A stretch of 14,779 nt of DNA from Microbacteriaceae bacterium UBA4731. GTDB lineage: Bacteria; Actinomycetota; Actinomycetes; Actinomycetales; Microbacteriaceae. Shown one piece after another: positions 1-7,075 of the stretch. The notes under the pieces are model-generated. The model was not told the origin of the DNA and did not search any database. It saw nothing but the letters and a program-made list of their open reading frames with translations. Position 1 is the first letter of the stretch; the number at the start of each line of letters is the position of its first letter. A program made the translations under genes and the position numbers. The stretch spans positions 3,543 to 18,321 of the forward strand of contig DHJB01000027.1 in NCBI GenBank assembly GCA_002404115.1, read 5' to 3'.

Positions 1-40
1 CGCCGCTTCGCGGGGGGCGCGCGCCACCCGCGAAGCGGCG
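1..40. repeat. Perfect 14-bp inverted repeat (hairpin), possible terminator
   Basis: Positions 1-14 (CGCCGCTTCGCGGG) pair perfectly with 27-40 around a 12-nt loop. The arms may extend beyond the window edge. It lies 27 bp beyond the stop codon of the short-chain dehydrogenase on the minus strand, so it is placed to end that transcript. No T-tract is visible because the window ends. A second small hairpin (7-bp arms, 46-52 with 58-64) lies between it and the stop codon. The hairpin is seen; the terminator role is inferred. Confidence 0.6.
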
Positions 41-67
41 CATTTCCCGCGCAACGCGCGCGGGGCG

Positions 68-868
68 CTAGCGGGGCTGCATCCGGATGGCGCCGTCGAG
101 GCGGATTGTCTCGCCGTTGAGCATCGGGTTCTCGACGATGTGCCGCACGAGCGCCGCGAACTCGGTCGGGTCGCCGAGCCGGGACGGGTGCGGCACCTGG
201 GCGCCGAGCGAATCGCGTACAGCCTGGGGCAGTCTCTGCAGCATGGGCGTGTCGAAGATACCCGGCGCGATGGCCATCACCCGGATGAACATCTGCGCGA
301 ATTCGCGGGCGAGCGGAAGCGTCATCGCGGCGACCCCGCCCTTGGACGCGGCGTACGCGGCCTGCCCGATCTGCCCGTCGAACGCCGCCACGGATGCTGT
401 GGTGACGATGACGCCGCGCTCAACGGCGCCGGGCGTGGTGGCGCCCTGCGCGGTGCCGGCGCTCCCGATCGGCTCCGTCGTCTGCATCGCAGCGGCGGCG
501 AGGCGGATCACGTTGAACGTGCCGACGAGGTTGATCCGGATGGCGCGCTCGAAGTCCTCCAGCGGCAGCGGTCCGTCGCGGCCGACGGTGCGCCCGCCGG
601 GGGCGATGCCGGCGCAGTTGACCACGATCCGCAGCGGGCCGAGCGCGGACGCGGCATCCACCGCGGCCTGCACGTCGGCGGCGCTCGTCACGTCACCGGC
701 GAGAAAGCGCGCCCGGACCCCGAGCGCAGCCGCGATCGCGTCCCCTGGGGCGCCCGGCAGGTCGAGCAGCACGACCGCCGCGCCGGCCTCGTGCAGCGCT
801 CGTGCTGTGGCCAGGCCGAGGCCGGAGGCGCCGCCGGTGACCAGTGCGGAGCATCCGTCGATGCGCAT
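68..868 (-). CDS. SDR-family 3-hydroxyacyl-CoA dehydrogenase (HSD10-like)
   Basis: This 266-residue protein has the complete classical short-chain dehydrogenase layout. The NAD-binding motif TGGASGLG is at residues 11-18, NCAG at 84-87, and catalytic Ser159, Tyr172 and Lys176 follow in YAASK. The stretches [28 protein letters not shown] and [14 protein letters not shown] are characteristic of the type 10 17-beta-hydroxysteroid / 3-hydroxy-2-methylbutyryl-CoA dehydrogenase group, which oxidises short or branched 3-hydroxyacyl-CoA with NAD+. A Gly/Ala/Thr-rich segment of about 20 residues (131-150) looks longer than in mammalian HSD10. The start was chosen as the ATG two bases after the thiolase stop, so translational coupling is likely. 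Paired with a thiolase, it probably serves the last steps of beta-oxidation or isoleucine breakdown; the exact substrate cannot be told. A hairpin follows at 1-40. Confidence 0.9.
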   Translation of the reverse strand: MRIDGCSALVTGGASGLGLATARALHEAGAAVVLLDLPGAPGDAIAAALGVRARFLAGDVTSAADVQAAVDAASALGPLRIVVNCAGIAPGGRTVGRDGPLPLEDFERAIRINLVGTFNVIRLAAAAMQTTEPIGSAGTAQGATTPGAVERGVIVTTASVAAFDGQIGQAAYAASKGGVAAMTLPLAREFAQMFIRVMAIAPGIFDTPMLQRLPQAVRDSLGAQVPHPSRLGDPTEFAALVRHIVENPMLNGETIRLDGAIRMQPR

Positions 869-870
869 CG

Positions 871-2055
871 TCAGAGCCGTTCGATGATGGTGGCGTTGGC
901 CATGCCGCCGCCTTCGCACATGGTCTGCAGGCCCCAGCGGCCGCCGGACATTTCGAGGTGGTTGAGCAGCGTGCCGAGCAGGCGGGTGCCGGACGAGCCC
1001 AGCGCGTGGCCGAGCGCAATCGCGCCGCCGCGCGGATTGAGGAGGGCAGGGTCGGCGCCGAGCTCGCGCTGCCAGACCAGCGGCACGCAGGCGAAGGCCT
1101 CGTTGACCTCGTAGGCGTCGAGGTCGTCGATGGTGAGCCCGGAGCGGGCGAGGATGCGCTGGGTGGCCGGGATCACACCGGTGAGCATGAGCTTGGGGTC
1201 GCTCCCGGTCACCGCGAAGCTGTGGAAGCGCGCCCGCGGGTTGAGGCCGAGCTGTTCGGCCTTCGCGGCGCTCATGATCAGCGCGGCGGATGCCCCGTCG
1301 GTGAGCGGGGACGAGTTGCCTGCGGTGGTCTGCCAGTCGAGCTTCGGGAAGCGCGCGGCGAGGGCGTCGGTGCGAAACGCAGGACCGAGGCCGGCCAGGG
1401 ACGCCCCCGTCGTGCCGGGGCGGATGGTTTCGTCTTCGGAGACGACCCGGCCGTCCGGCAGCGTCACCCGCAGGATCTCTCCGTCGAAGTCGCCGCGCTC
1501 GGCGGCGGCCGCGGCGAGGCGGTGTGAGCGGGCGGCGAAGGCGTCGAGTTCGTCCCGGCCGAGGCGCCACTGGTGGTTGATCAGTTCCGCGGAAATCCCC
1601 TGGTTGACCAGTCCCTTCGGGTACCGCTTGTGCATCAGGGTGCCGAACGGGTCCTGCCCGTTGGCCGAGGTGCCGAGCGGAACGCGGCTCATCGATTCGA
1701 CGCCGCAGGCGATGACCACGTCGTAGCTGCCGGCGATCACGCCCTGCGCGGCGAAAGTAGCGGCCTGCTGGCTGGAACCGCACTGCCGGTCGATGGTGGT
1801 GCCGGGCACCGAGTCGGGGAAGCCCGCAGAGAGGAGCGCGGTGCGGGTGATGTTGTAGCTCTGCTCGCCGACCTGGCTGACGCATCCGCCGATCACATCG
1901 TCGACGAGCGCGGGGTCGAGGTTGTTGCGGTCGACCAGTTCACGCAGCACGCCGGCGAGCAGGTCGGCCGGATGCACGCTGGAGAGCGCCCCGCCCGGCT
2001 TGCCCCGGCCCGACGGCGTGCGAACGACATCGACAATCACAGCATCGTTGACCAT
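871..2055 (-). CDS. Thiolase (acetyl-CoA C-acyltransferase)
   Basis: This 394-residue protein is full length for the family. Cys92 in [10 protein letters not shown] is the acyl-accepting nucleophile. [10 protein letters not shown] is at 246-255 and NEAFA at 318-322. His350 lies in [14 protein letters not shown] and Cys380 in [12 protein letters not shown], so the catalytic Cys-His-Cys set is complete. It cleaves 3-ketoacyl-CoA to acetyl-CoA plus a shortened acyl-CoA, or works in reverse. The dehydrogenase two bases downstream would make its 3-keto substrate. The ATG start has only a poor ribosome site upstream, so an alternative start is possible, although the [14 protein letters not shown] opening is typical of thiolases. 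A degenerate repeat and a long hairpin lie upstream. The family is certain, the substrate is not, and there is no evident direct link to the HPA pathway. Confidence 0.92.
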   Translation of the reverse strand: MVNDAVIVDVVRTPSGRGKPGGALSSVHPADLLAGVLRELVDRNNLDPALVDDVIGGCVSQVGEQSYNITRTALLSAGFPDSVPGTTIDRQCGSSQQAATFAAQGVIAGSYDVVIACGVESMSRVPLGTSANGQDPFGTLMHKRYPKGLVNQGISAELINHQWRLGRDELDAFAARSHRLAAAAAERGDFDGEILRVTLPDGRVVSEDETIRPGTTGASLAGLGPAFRTDALAARFPKLDWQTTAGNSSPLTDGASAALIMSAAKAEQLGLNPRARFHSFAVTGSDPKLMLTGVIPATQRILARSGLTIDDLDAYEVNEAFACVPLVWQRELGADPALLNPRGGAIALGHALGSSGTRLLGTLLNHLEMSGGRWGLQTMCEGGGMANATIIERL

Positions 2056-2095
2056 GACAACAGCCTAGGCCCGGGCGCGGGCTGGCCCGCTCTCG

Positions 2096-2130
2096 CTCGT
2101 TCCCTCGTTCCCTCGTTCCCCTCGCTCCCC
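2096..2130. repeat. Degenerate 8-nt tandem repeat (CGTTCCCT)
   Basis: Between the thiolase start and the long hairpin, the 8-nt unit CGTTCCCT recurs about three times and then degenerates into CTCGCTCCCC, running directly into the left arm of the hairpin at 2127. On the minus strand, in the sense of thiolase transcription, it reads as a purine-rich GAGGGAAC ladder 40-75 bases upstream of the start codon. Its role is unknown. Confidence 0.6.
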
Positions 2131-2197
2131 TCGCGAAAACGCAGTCGTGGTCGTTATTCGGGCGCCATAATGACCACAACTGCAGTTTCGCGAGGGG
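2127..2197. repeat. Long inverted repeat, 31-bp arms, between thiolase and RNA methyltransferase
   Basis: Arms 2127-2157 and 2167-2197 match at 27 of 31 positions around a 9-nt loop (TCGGGCGCC). The right arm ends 12 bases before the RNA methyltransferase stop codon, and the left arm starts 72 bases before the thiolase start codon. On the transcribed (minus) strand two of the four imperfect pairs become G-U pairs, so a stable RNA hairpin is expected. No T-tract follows. It could be a terminator or processing hairpin for the methyltransferase message, or a REP/MITE-type palindrome. Confidence 0.8.
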
Positions 2198-2208
2198 TTG
2201 GTGGCGGG

Positions 2209-3006
2209 TCAGCCGGAGAGCGCCCACATGGCGACGGCGCTGGCCGCGGCCACGTTGAGGGAGTCGATGCCGTGCTTCATCGGGATCTGCACGACGCTGT
2301 CGGATGCCGCGAGCGCCTCGTCGGTGAGCCCGTGCCCCTCCGCGCCGAGCAGCAGCGCCAGCCGCTCGTGGCTGTGGCCGTCGAAATCGCGCAGGCTCAC
2401 GGCATCCGGCGTCAGGGCGAGCGCGGCGACGTGGAAACCGTGCCTGGTCAGCAGCTCGCGCGTCGCCGGCCAGTCGCCGACGCGCGTCCACGGCACCTGC
2501 AGCACGGTGCCCATGGAGACCCGGATGGCGCGGCGGTAGAACGGGTCTGAGCAGCGCGGGGTCACGAGGATCGCGTCGGCGCCGATCGCGCCGGCCGAGC
2601 GGAAGATCGCGCCGACGTTCGTCGGGTCGGCGACGTTCTCCAGGATGACGATGCGGCGGGCGCCGGCCAGCAACGCGTCGGGGTCAGGCAGCTCCGGCCG
2701 GTGCATCGACGCGATCAGGCCGCGGTGCAGGAGGTACCCGGTCAGCTCGGCGAGCAACTCCCCCGGGCCGACGAATACCGGAACGTCCTCCCCCACGAGG
2801 GCGCGCGCTTCGTCGAGGGTGTTCCCGAGTGCGAGCACCGACCGCGGGCGGTGCCCGGCGCGTAGCGCACGCTCGAGCACGAGCGCGGACTCGGCGATGT
2901 ACAGGCCGTGCTCGGTGCCGCGCGCCTTCTTGAGCGCGACATCGGTCAGGTGCGAATAGTCGGCCAGCCGCGGGTCGCTGAGGTCGCTGATCTCGATAAC
3001 TGGCAC
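2209..3006 (-). CDS. TrmH/SpoU-family RNA 2'-O-methyltransferase
   Basis: This 265-residue protein carries the three SpoU motifs of the knotted SPOUT methyltransferase fold. Motif 1 is ENVADPTNVGAIFRSAGA (123-140, with Asn130 and catalytic Arg136). Motif 2 is LLLGAEGHGL (218-227). Motif 3 is IPMKHGIDSLNVAAA (241-255). Family members transfer a methyl group from S-adenosylmethionine to a ribose 2'-OH in tRNA or rRNA. The N-terminal ~115 residues, including GLYIAESALVLERAL, resemble the small RNA-binding domain of this group. The start is a GTG with no clear ribosome site; the minus-strand hexamer TAGACT ends 6 bases upstream, which suits a leaderless transcript. It is a housekeeping-type gene with no evident tie to its catabolic neighbours. 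The target RNA cannot be predicted. Confidence 0.92.
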   Translation of the reverse strand: MPVIEISDLSDPRLADYSHLTDVALKKARGTEHGLYIAESALVLERALRAGHRPRSVLALGNTLDEARALVGEDVPVFVGPGELLAELTGYLLHRGLIASMHRPELPDPDALLAGARRIVILENVADPTNVGAIFRSAGAIGADAILVTPRCSDPFYRRAIRVSMGTVLQVPWTRVGDWPATRELLTRHGFHVAALALTPDAVSLRDFDGHSHERLALLLGAEGHGLTDEALAASDSVVQIPMKHGIDSLNVAAASAVAMWALSG

Positions 3007-3257
3007 CCGAGAAGTCTAAATCCCGGCCCGGCGCGCGCCGTTCAGGGCATTCGACCGGCTGTGTCCCGCCTAACTCCTGCAGATTGCGGCGACGACGGAT
3101 GCGCCGCCGCGGAAACACACGGAAGTCGCAAACCGCGTCCACAGATTGCAGGGGTTATGCACAAGAGACCGGGCAGACCCGCCCGATCGGACAGGCCGAC
3201 AGACAGGCCGGCCCGGATGCCTGGCTGGCCCGGATGCCTGGCTGGCTCGATGCCTGG
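3007..3257. other. Non-coding gap between RNA methyltransferase and SSADH
   Basis: This 251-bp gap lies between two minus-strand genes. It holds the candidate methyltransferase -10 element at its left end. A partly repetitive GACAGGCCGA / GACAGGCCGG pair lies around 3190-3211, and a 17-nt tandem repeat starts at 3215 and runs into the SSADH stop codon. I see no convincing gene or RNA gene in the rest. Open frames crossing the gap lack ribosome sites and continue antisense into flanking genes. Confidence 0.6.
3013..3018 (-). promoter_or_regulatory. Candidate -10 element (TAGACT) for a leaderless transcript
   Basis: On the minus strand TAGACT fits the actinobacterial TANNNT -10 consensus. It ends exactly 6 bases before the GTG start of the RNA methyltransferase, so transcription would begin at or next to the start codon. 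The absence of a Shine-Dalgarno sequence agrees with this. No convincing -35 element was seen. Confidence 0.4.
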
Positions 3258-3260
3258 CTA
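3215..3260. repeat. 17-nt tandem repeat, about 2.7 copies, ending in the SSADH stop codon
   Basis: Unit GGATGCCTGGCTGGCCC occupies 3215-3231. A copy with one change occupies 3232-3248. A third, shortened copy (3249-3260) ends at the TAG stop codon of the downstream-facing dehydrogenase, read here as CTA. The repeats therefore form the start of that gene's 3' untranslated region and include its stop codon. This suggests duplication of the gene end by slippage. Confidence 0.7.
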
Positions 3261-4733
3261 GACCGAGAAGGGGTCGGGCGTGAGCGTGTACTTCGTGGAG
3301 AGGTATTCGTGGATGCCCTCGAAGCCGCCCTCGCGGCCGAGGCCGGACTGCTTGACCCCGCCGAACGGGGCCGCCGCGTTGGAAATGACGCCCATGTTCA
3401 GCCCCATCATGCCGGTCTGCAACCGTTCGATCATGCGCTGCCCGCGGGCGAGGTCCTTCGTGAAGACGTAGCTGACCAGCCCGAACTCGGTGTCGTTGGC
3501 GATCCGGACGGCGTCGTCCTCGTCGGTGAACGGCGTGATCGAGAGCACCGGTCCGAAGATCTCTTCCCGCAGGATGTCGCTGCCCGGCTTCACGCCGGTG
3601 ATCACGGTCGGCTGGTAGAAGGTTCCGTCGCCGTCGATGGCGGATCCGCCGACGAGAACCGTGGCGCCGCGGCCGACCGCCTCCTGCACGAGTGTGTCGG
3701 CCTTGGCCACCGCGTCCGCGTTGATCAGCGGGCCGATGTTGACGCCTTCCTCGGTGCCGCGGCCGACCGTGAACGCCTTCACGCGCTTGGTGACCAGGCG
3801 GGCGAACTCGTCGGCGACCGACTCGTGCACGATGAACCGGTTCGCGGCCGTGCAGGCCTGGCCGATGTTGCGGAACTTCGCGATGATCGCGCCTTCGACG
3901 GCGCGGTCGAGGTCGGCGTCTTCGAACACGACGAAGGGGGCGTTGCCGCCGAGCTCCATCGAGGTGCGCAGCACGCCCTGGGCAGACTGCTGGATGAGCT
4001 TCCGGCCCACGGCGGTCGAGCCGGTGAAGCTCAGCTTCCGCAGGCGCGGGTCGGCGATGATCGGTCCGGCCACGGCAGAGGAGGTCGAGGTGGTGATCAC
4101 GTTGACGACACCGGCGGGCAGGCCCACCTCTTCGAACAGCTTGACCAGATACAGGGTGGTCAGCGGAGTGAGCTCGGCGGGCTTGATGACGACGGTGCAG
4201 CCCGCGGCGAGCGCCGGGGCGATCTTGCGCGTCGCCATGGCGAGCGGGAAGTTCCAGGGGGTGATCAGGAAGCTCGGCCCGACCGGGTGCTGCGACACAA
4301 TCATGCGCCCGGTGCCCTCCGGGTTGGTGCCGTAGCGACCGGTGATGCGCACGGCTTCCTCGCTGAACCAGCGCAGGAACTCGCCGCCGTAGGCGACCTC
4401 TCCGTAAGCCTCGGAGAGCGGCTTGCCCATCTCGAGCGTCATCAGCAGTGCGAACTCGTGCTTGCGCTCCTGCAGCAGGTCGAAGGCACGGCGGAGGATC
4501 TCGCCGCGCACCCGGGGCGGCGTGGCGGCCCAGCTGCCCTGCGCCCCGACGGCCGCGTCGAGCGCGGCGGCGCCGTCCTCGACCCTCGCGTCGGCGATCG
4601 TCTTGATCACCTTGCCGGTGGCCGGGTCGTAGACCCGCAGCGTGCCGCCATCCGCGGCCGGCACCCACCGACCGTTGATGTACAGCTCATTGGGAACGTG
4701 TTGGAGCAGTTCTGCTTCGGTGATGTGCGACAC
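3258..4733 (-). CDS. gabD: NAD(P)-dependent succinate-semialdehyde dehydrogenase
   Basis: This 491-residue aldehyde dehydrogenase is complete. PWNFPLAM is at 159-166 (Asn161), IKPAE at 183-187 (Lys184), SFTGSTAVG at 235-243, the general base Glu260 in MELGG, and the nucleophile Cys294 in GQACTAANR. The C-terminal GLNMGVISNAAAPFGGVKQSGLGREGG (444-470) is the signature of the SSADH/GabD branch. It would oxidise succinate semialdehyde to succinate, the last step of HPA breakdown, which explains its place next to hpaB; a general 4-aminobutyrate role is the alternative. I chose the GTG at 4733 because GAGGAGG lies 4 bases upstream. An upstream TTG at 4760 would put that ribosome site inside the gene. 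The 145-bp gap to hpaB contains a minus-strand TAGATT that could be a -10, so it may have its own promoter. Confidence 0.9.
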   Translation of the reverse strand: MSHITEAELLQHVPNELYINGRWVPAADGGTLRVYDPATGKVIKTIADARVEDGAAALDAAVGAQGSWAATPPRVRGEILRRAFDLLQERKHEFALLMTLEMGKPLSEAYGEVAYGGEFLRWFSEEAVRITGRYGTNPEGTGRMIVSQHPVGPSFLITPWNFPLAMATRKIAPALAAGCTVVIKPAELTPLTTLYLVKLFEEVGLPAGVVNVITTSTSSAVAGPIIADPRLRKLSFTGSTAVGRKLIQQSAQGVLRTSMELGGNAPFVVFEDADLDRAVEGAIIAKFRNIGQACTAANRFIVHESVADEFARLVTKRVKAFTVGRGTEEGVNIGPLINADAVAKADTLVQEAVGRGATVLVGGSAIDGDGTFYQPTVITGVKPGSDILREEIFGPVLSITPFTDEDDAVRIANDTEFGLVSYVFTKDLARGQRMIERLQTGMMGLNMGVISNAAAPFGGVKQSGLGREGGFEGIHEYLSTKYTLTPDPFSV

Positions 4734-4878
4734 AATGCCTCCTCGGAAAGTCTGCTTCAAATCTACTCGATCAGGGCAAGCCCGTCACTGGGCCAACAGC
4801 GGAAGATCGTCGTCTTTACGGTCGATGACGACGGATTTCGCTGCGGGCCCGGTGAATTTCGGCTTAGATCCGCAGATT
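4734..4878. other. Gap between hpaB and SSADH with possible promoter and weak hairpin
   Basis: Minus-strand TAGATT (4760-4765) fits a TANNNT -10 element about 27 bases before the SSADH start, without a good -35. A weak hairpin (7-bp arms, 4808-4814 with 4827-4833, 12-nt loop) sits some 45 bases beyond the hpaB stop. Both are weak signals. They leave open whether SSADH is read through from hpaCB or transcribed separately. Confidence 0.35.
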
Positions 4879-6336
4879 TCAGTCGGTGCGGGCGAGCAGC
4901 TCACGGATGCGCGCGCGCACCGGCTCGCGGTCGTAGCTGTTCACGAGCGCGCCGGCCATCCGCACGGGGTCACCGAAGAAGTAGTACTCGTAGAGCGCCT
5001 GCCGGCTGGAGAACCCGGAGATCGACGCGTCGTAGGCGAGCTTGAACAGCTTGACCCGCTCCGGCCCGGTGAGGGTCTTGCCCTGGAGGTACATTTCGAT
5101 GTCGGGAACGACATCCGGGTTCAGCACGTCGGCCTCGCCCGGCAGGGCCATCAGCCCGGACGCGCAGAACGTGCGGATGATCTGCGGGAAGCGCTGGGCG
5201 ATCTTCGGGTACCAGTTGCGGGCCGCGTTGAGCGTGGCCCACCTGGGCTGCATCATGCCCCACGGGTTGAGTTCGGCGTCGACCTCGGCCGCGCGCATCA
5301 GCGCCTTTCCGATCTCGACGTCGACGATCAGCTCGGCGATGTCGGCCTGGATGTGCAGGAAGCCGTCGATGCCGATGGATTCGGCGATCTCGCTGGCGAG
5401 GCCGAGGAAGAACTGGCTCTTGGCGATCGTGCGGGTGACGACCTGCTGCGTCATCAGCGCCGCGGCGCCGGTCTCCGAGTAGAAGCCGTTGCAGAGCTCC
5501 GGGTGGCCGAGCATGAAGATGCGCTCGTTGGGCACGAAGACGTCGTCGAAGATGACGACGGCGTCCATCTCCTCGTAGCGGCTCGCGAGCGGCTCGTCGA
5601 AGGTGCTGCCGCCGTTGTGCAGTGAGGTGCGGCACAGGTAACGGATGCCGGGGGCGTCGTTCTGGATCGCGAAGGCGTAGGAGTAGGGGGCGTCCTCCGG
5701 GGTGCCGCGGAGCACGGTCGACGGGAAGACGAGCAGTTCGTCGGCGATCGGGGCGACGGTGGCGAGCATCCGGGCGCCGCGGATGACGATGCCGTCCTCG
5801 CGCTCCTCGACGATGCGCGCGGACAGCTGGCCGCCGAGCTGTTCGCTGCCGGAGACCGAGCGGTTCACCTGCGGCGGGATCAGGGTGTGCGTGGCGAGCA
5901 AGTCGTTCTCGCGGGCGTACTCGTAGTAGTTGCGGATGTTCTCGCCGAACTTCGGGTCGGCCTGCGCGAACCACTTCTCGGCCGCGGCGAGCGCGGTGAG
6001 CGAGCTGTTCATGTAGTCGCCGGTGCGGCCGAGGAAGCCGTTGGAGTACTCGGCCCAGACCTGGCTGGCCGCGCGGCGCTTCTCGAGGTCTTCGAGCGTG
6101 CGCGGGATGAGGAAGGAGGCGTTGACCTTGTCGCCGGTGGTCGGCGAGTCGTAAGTGAGCTTGTCGGCGTAGGCCGGGTCGTGCTGCAGGTCGAAGAGTT
6201 TCGCGTAGGTGCGGGCGACGTTCTTGAACGCGGGGTGCTCTGTCAGGTTCTCGCTGACGACCTCCCCGTCGATCGTGAGGTGCGGGCGCATGGCGTTGAG
6301 CTTGTCGAGGAACTGCTGGCCGGTACGGATACCCAT
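4879..6336 (-). CDS. hpaB: 4-hydroxyphenylacetate 3-monooxygenase, oxygenase subunit
   Basis: This 485-residue protein is the FADH2-using oxygenase of the two-component HPA hydroxylase, which adds an ortho hydroxyl group to make 3,4-dihydroxyphenylacetate (homoprotocatechuate). The shorter length and the opening MGIRTGQQFLDKLN match the Thermus-like HpaB group rather than the ~520-residue enterobacterial form. FLGRTGDYMNSS (101-112, Arg104 and Tyr108) and THTLIPPQVNRS (149-160, His150) are the likely substrate-site residues. The flavin-binding acyl-CoA-dehydrogenase-like fold continues through LCRTSLHNGG and FDDVFVPNERIF. The ATG start has AGGAG 7 bases upstream. It lies 48 bp after hpaC on the same strand, so the two form an operon. 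A related phenol or pyrrole-2-carboxylate type monooxygenase is possible by family, but the surrounding genes favour HPA. Confidence 0.93.
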   Translation of the reverse strand: MGIRTGQQFLDKLNAMRPHLTIDGEVVSENLTEHPAFKNVARTYAKLFDLQHDPAYADKLTYDSPTTGDKVNASFLIPRTLEDLEKRRAASQVWAEYSNGFLGRTGDYMNSSLTALAAAEKWFAQADPKFGENIRNYYEYARENDLLATHTLIPPQVNRSVSGSEQLGGQLSARIVEEREDGIVIRGARMLATVAPIADELLVFPSTVLRGTPEDAPYSYAFAIQNDAPGIRYLCRTSLHNGGSTFDEPLASRYEEMDAVVIFDDVFVPNERIFMLGHPELCNGFYSETGAAALMTQQVVTRTIAKSQFFLGLASEIAESIGIDGFLHIQADIAELIVDVEIGKALMRAAEVDAELNPWGMMQPRWATLNAARNWYPKIAQRFPQIIRTFCASGLMALPGEADVLNPDVVPDIEMYLQGKTLTGPERVKLFKLAYDASISGFSSRQALYEYYFFGDPVRMAGALVNSYDREPVRARIRELLARTD

Positions 6337-6384
6337 TCGGTGACTCCTATGTCGTTGGGGCGGTTGGTAGCTGGTGCGAGGTGG

Positions 6385-6939
6385 CTAGAGCAGGTCTTCC
6401 TGCCCGAGCAGGTACTCAGGGATGGTGGTGAACCGGCCGCTGACGAAGCCGAGGGCGTCGCCGCCGCGGTAGTCGAAGTTCTCGACCTTGCCGAGGTAGA
6501 GGGTGTGGTCGCCGCCGTCGTAGGCGGCCCACGCGGTGCACTCGAACCAGGCGAGCACGCGGGACAGGCGCGGGGCCCGCTCGCCCTCGACCCACTGCGG
6601 CTCGTGGGACGGGCGCCCGGCGAAGTGCCTGGCGAGGTCCTCCTGCTCAGCGCCGAGGATGTTCACGGTGAACGGCCGACCGGCCAGTTCGTCGTGCGAC
6701 TTTGTGGAGCGGGCGATGCTCACGAGCACGAGGGGCGGGTCGAGGGAGACGCTCGTGAACGAGTTCACGGTGATCCCGCGCCGAACGGATGTCCCGTCGG
6801 CGCCGGGCGCCGAGTCGAACGTGACGATGGCCACGCCGGTGGCGAAACGGCCGAGGCTGCCGCGGAAGTGGTGCTCGCGCGGGCGCATCACCTTGGAGTC
6901 CGGGCGGAAGGACCCGGTCCGGTCTGGGGTGGCGTTCAT
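6385..6939 (-). CDS. hpaC: Flavin reductase component of HPA 3-monooxygenase
   Basis: This 184-residue protein of the flavin reductase-like (FMN-binding split barrel) family would reduce FAD with NAD(P)H and pass it by diffusion to HpaB. Visible hallmarks are FRGSLGRFATGVAIVTF (25-41), GITVNSFTSVSLDPPLVLVS (56-74), FTVNILGAEQEDLARHFAG (90-108) and GDHTLYLGKV (143-152). I chose the ATG at 6939 because GGAGGAG lies 4 bases upstream. The frame is open for 27 more codons to 7020, but that extension would cover the operator region and has no ribosome site. It is the first gene of the minus-strand hpaCB unit and is divergent from the IclR regulator. Confidence 0.92.
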   Translation of the reverse strand: MNATPDRTGSFRPDSKVMRPREHHFRGSLGRFATGVAIVTFDSAPGADGTSVRRGITVNSFTSVSLDPPLVLVSIARSTKSHDELAGRPFTVNILGAEQEDLARHFAGRPSHEPQWVEGERAPRLSRVLAWFECTAWAAYDGGDHTLYLGKVENFDYRGGDALGFVSGRFTTIPEYLLGQEDLL

Positions 6940-7002
6940 GGTTCTCCTCCGTTCGGCGGCACTGCCGAACTGCCGGGCCGGTCTGGCGCCCGTGGTGAGT
7001 TG

Positions 7003-7039
7003 TGTTCTATTATCGGACACAGTGTTCTGATACTGAACA
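7003..7039. promoter_or_regulatory. Two-site operator TGTTC-N7-GRACA for the IclR regulator
   Basis: Two inverted repeats lie between the divergent hpaC and iclR genes: TGTTC-N7-GGACA at 7003-7019 (one imperfect pair) and TGTTC-N7-GAACA at 7023-7039 (perfect arms). Their starts are exactly 20 bp apart, about two helical turns, so two dimers could bind on one face. The minus-strand hexamer GATAAT (7009-7014) inside the first site, with TTCAGT 17 bases upstream, could be the hpaC promoter, in which case binding would block it. The repeats are seen; the promoter and regulator assignment are inferred from position. Confidence 0.6.
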
Positions 7040-7075
7040 GCAGGCTAACACCTGCCGACGCCCGGAGGGAAGATC

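Noticed and set aside
3155..3163. TTATGCACA, a match to the DnaA-box consensus
   Set aside because: It is a single site with no cluster, no AT-rich unwinding region and no dnaA or dnaN nearby, so it is not evidence of an origin.
4734..4760. TTG start giving SSADH nine more residues
   Set aside because: The GAGGAGG ribosome site would be inside the coding sequence; the GTG at 4733 directly follows it.
6940..7020. 27-codon N-terminal extension of hpaC
   Set aside because: It has no ribosome site, overlaps the inverted-repeat operators, and the internal ATG at 6939 has a strong GGAGGAG.
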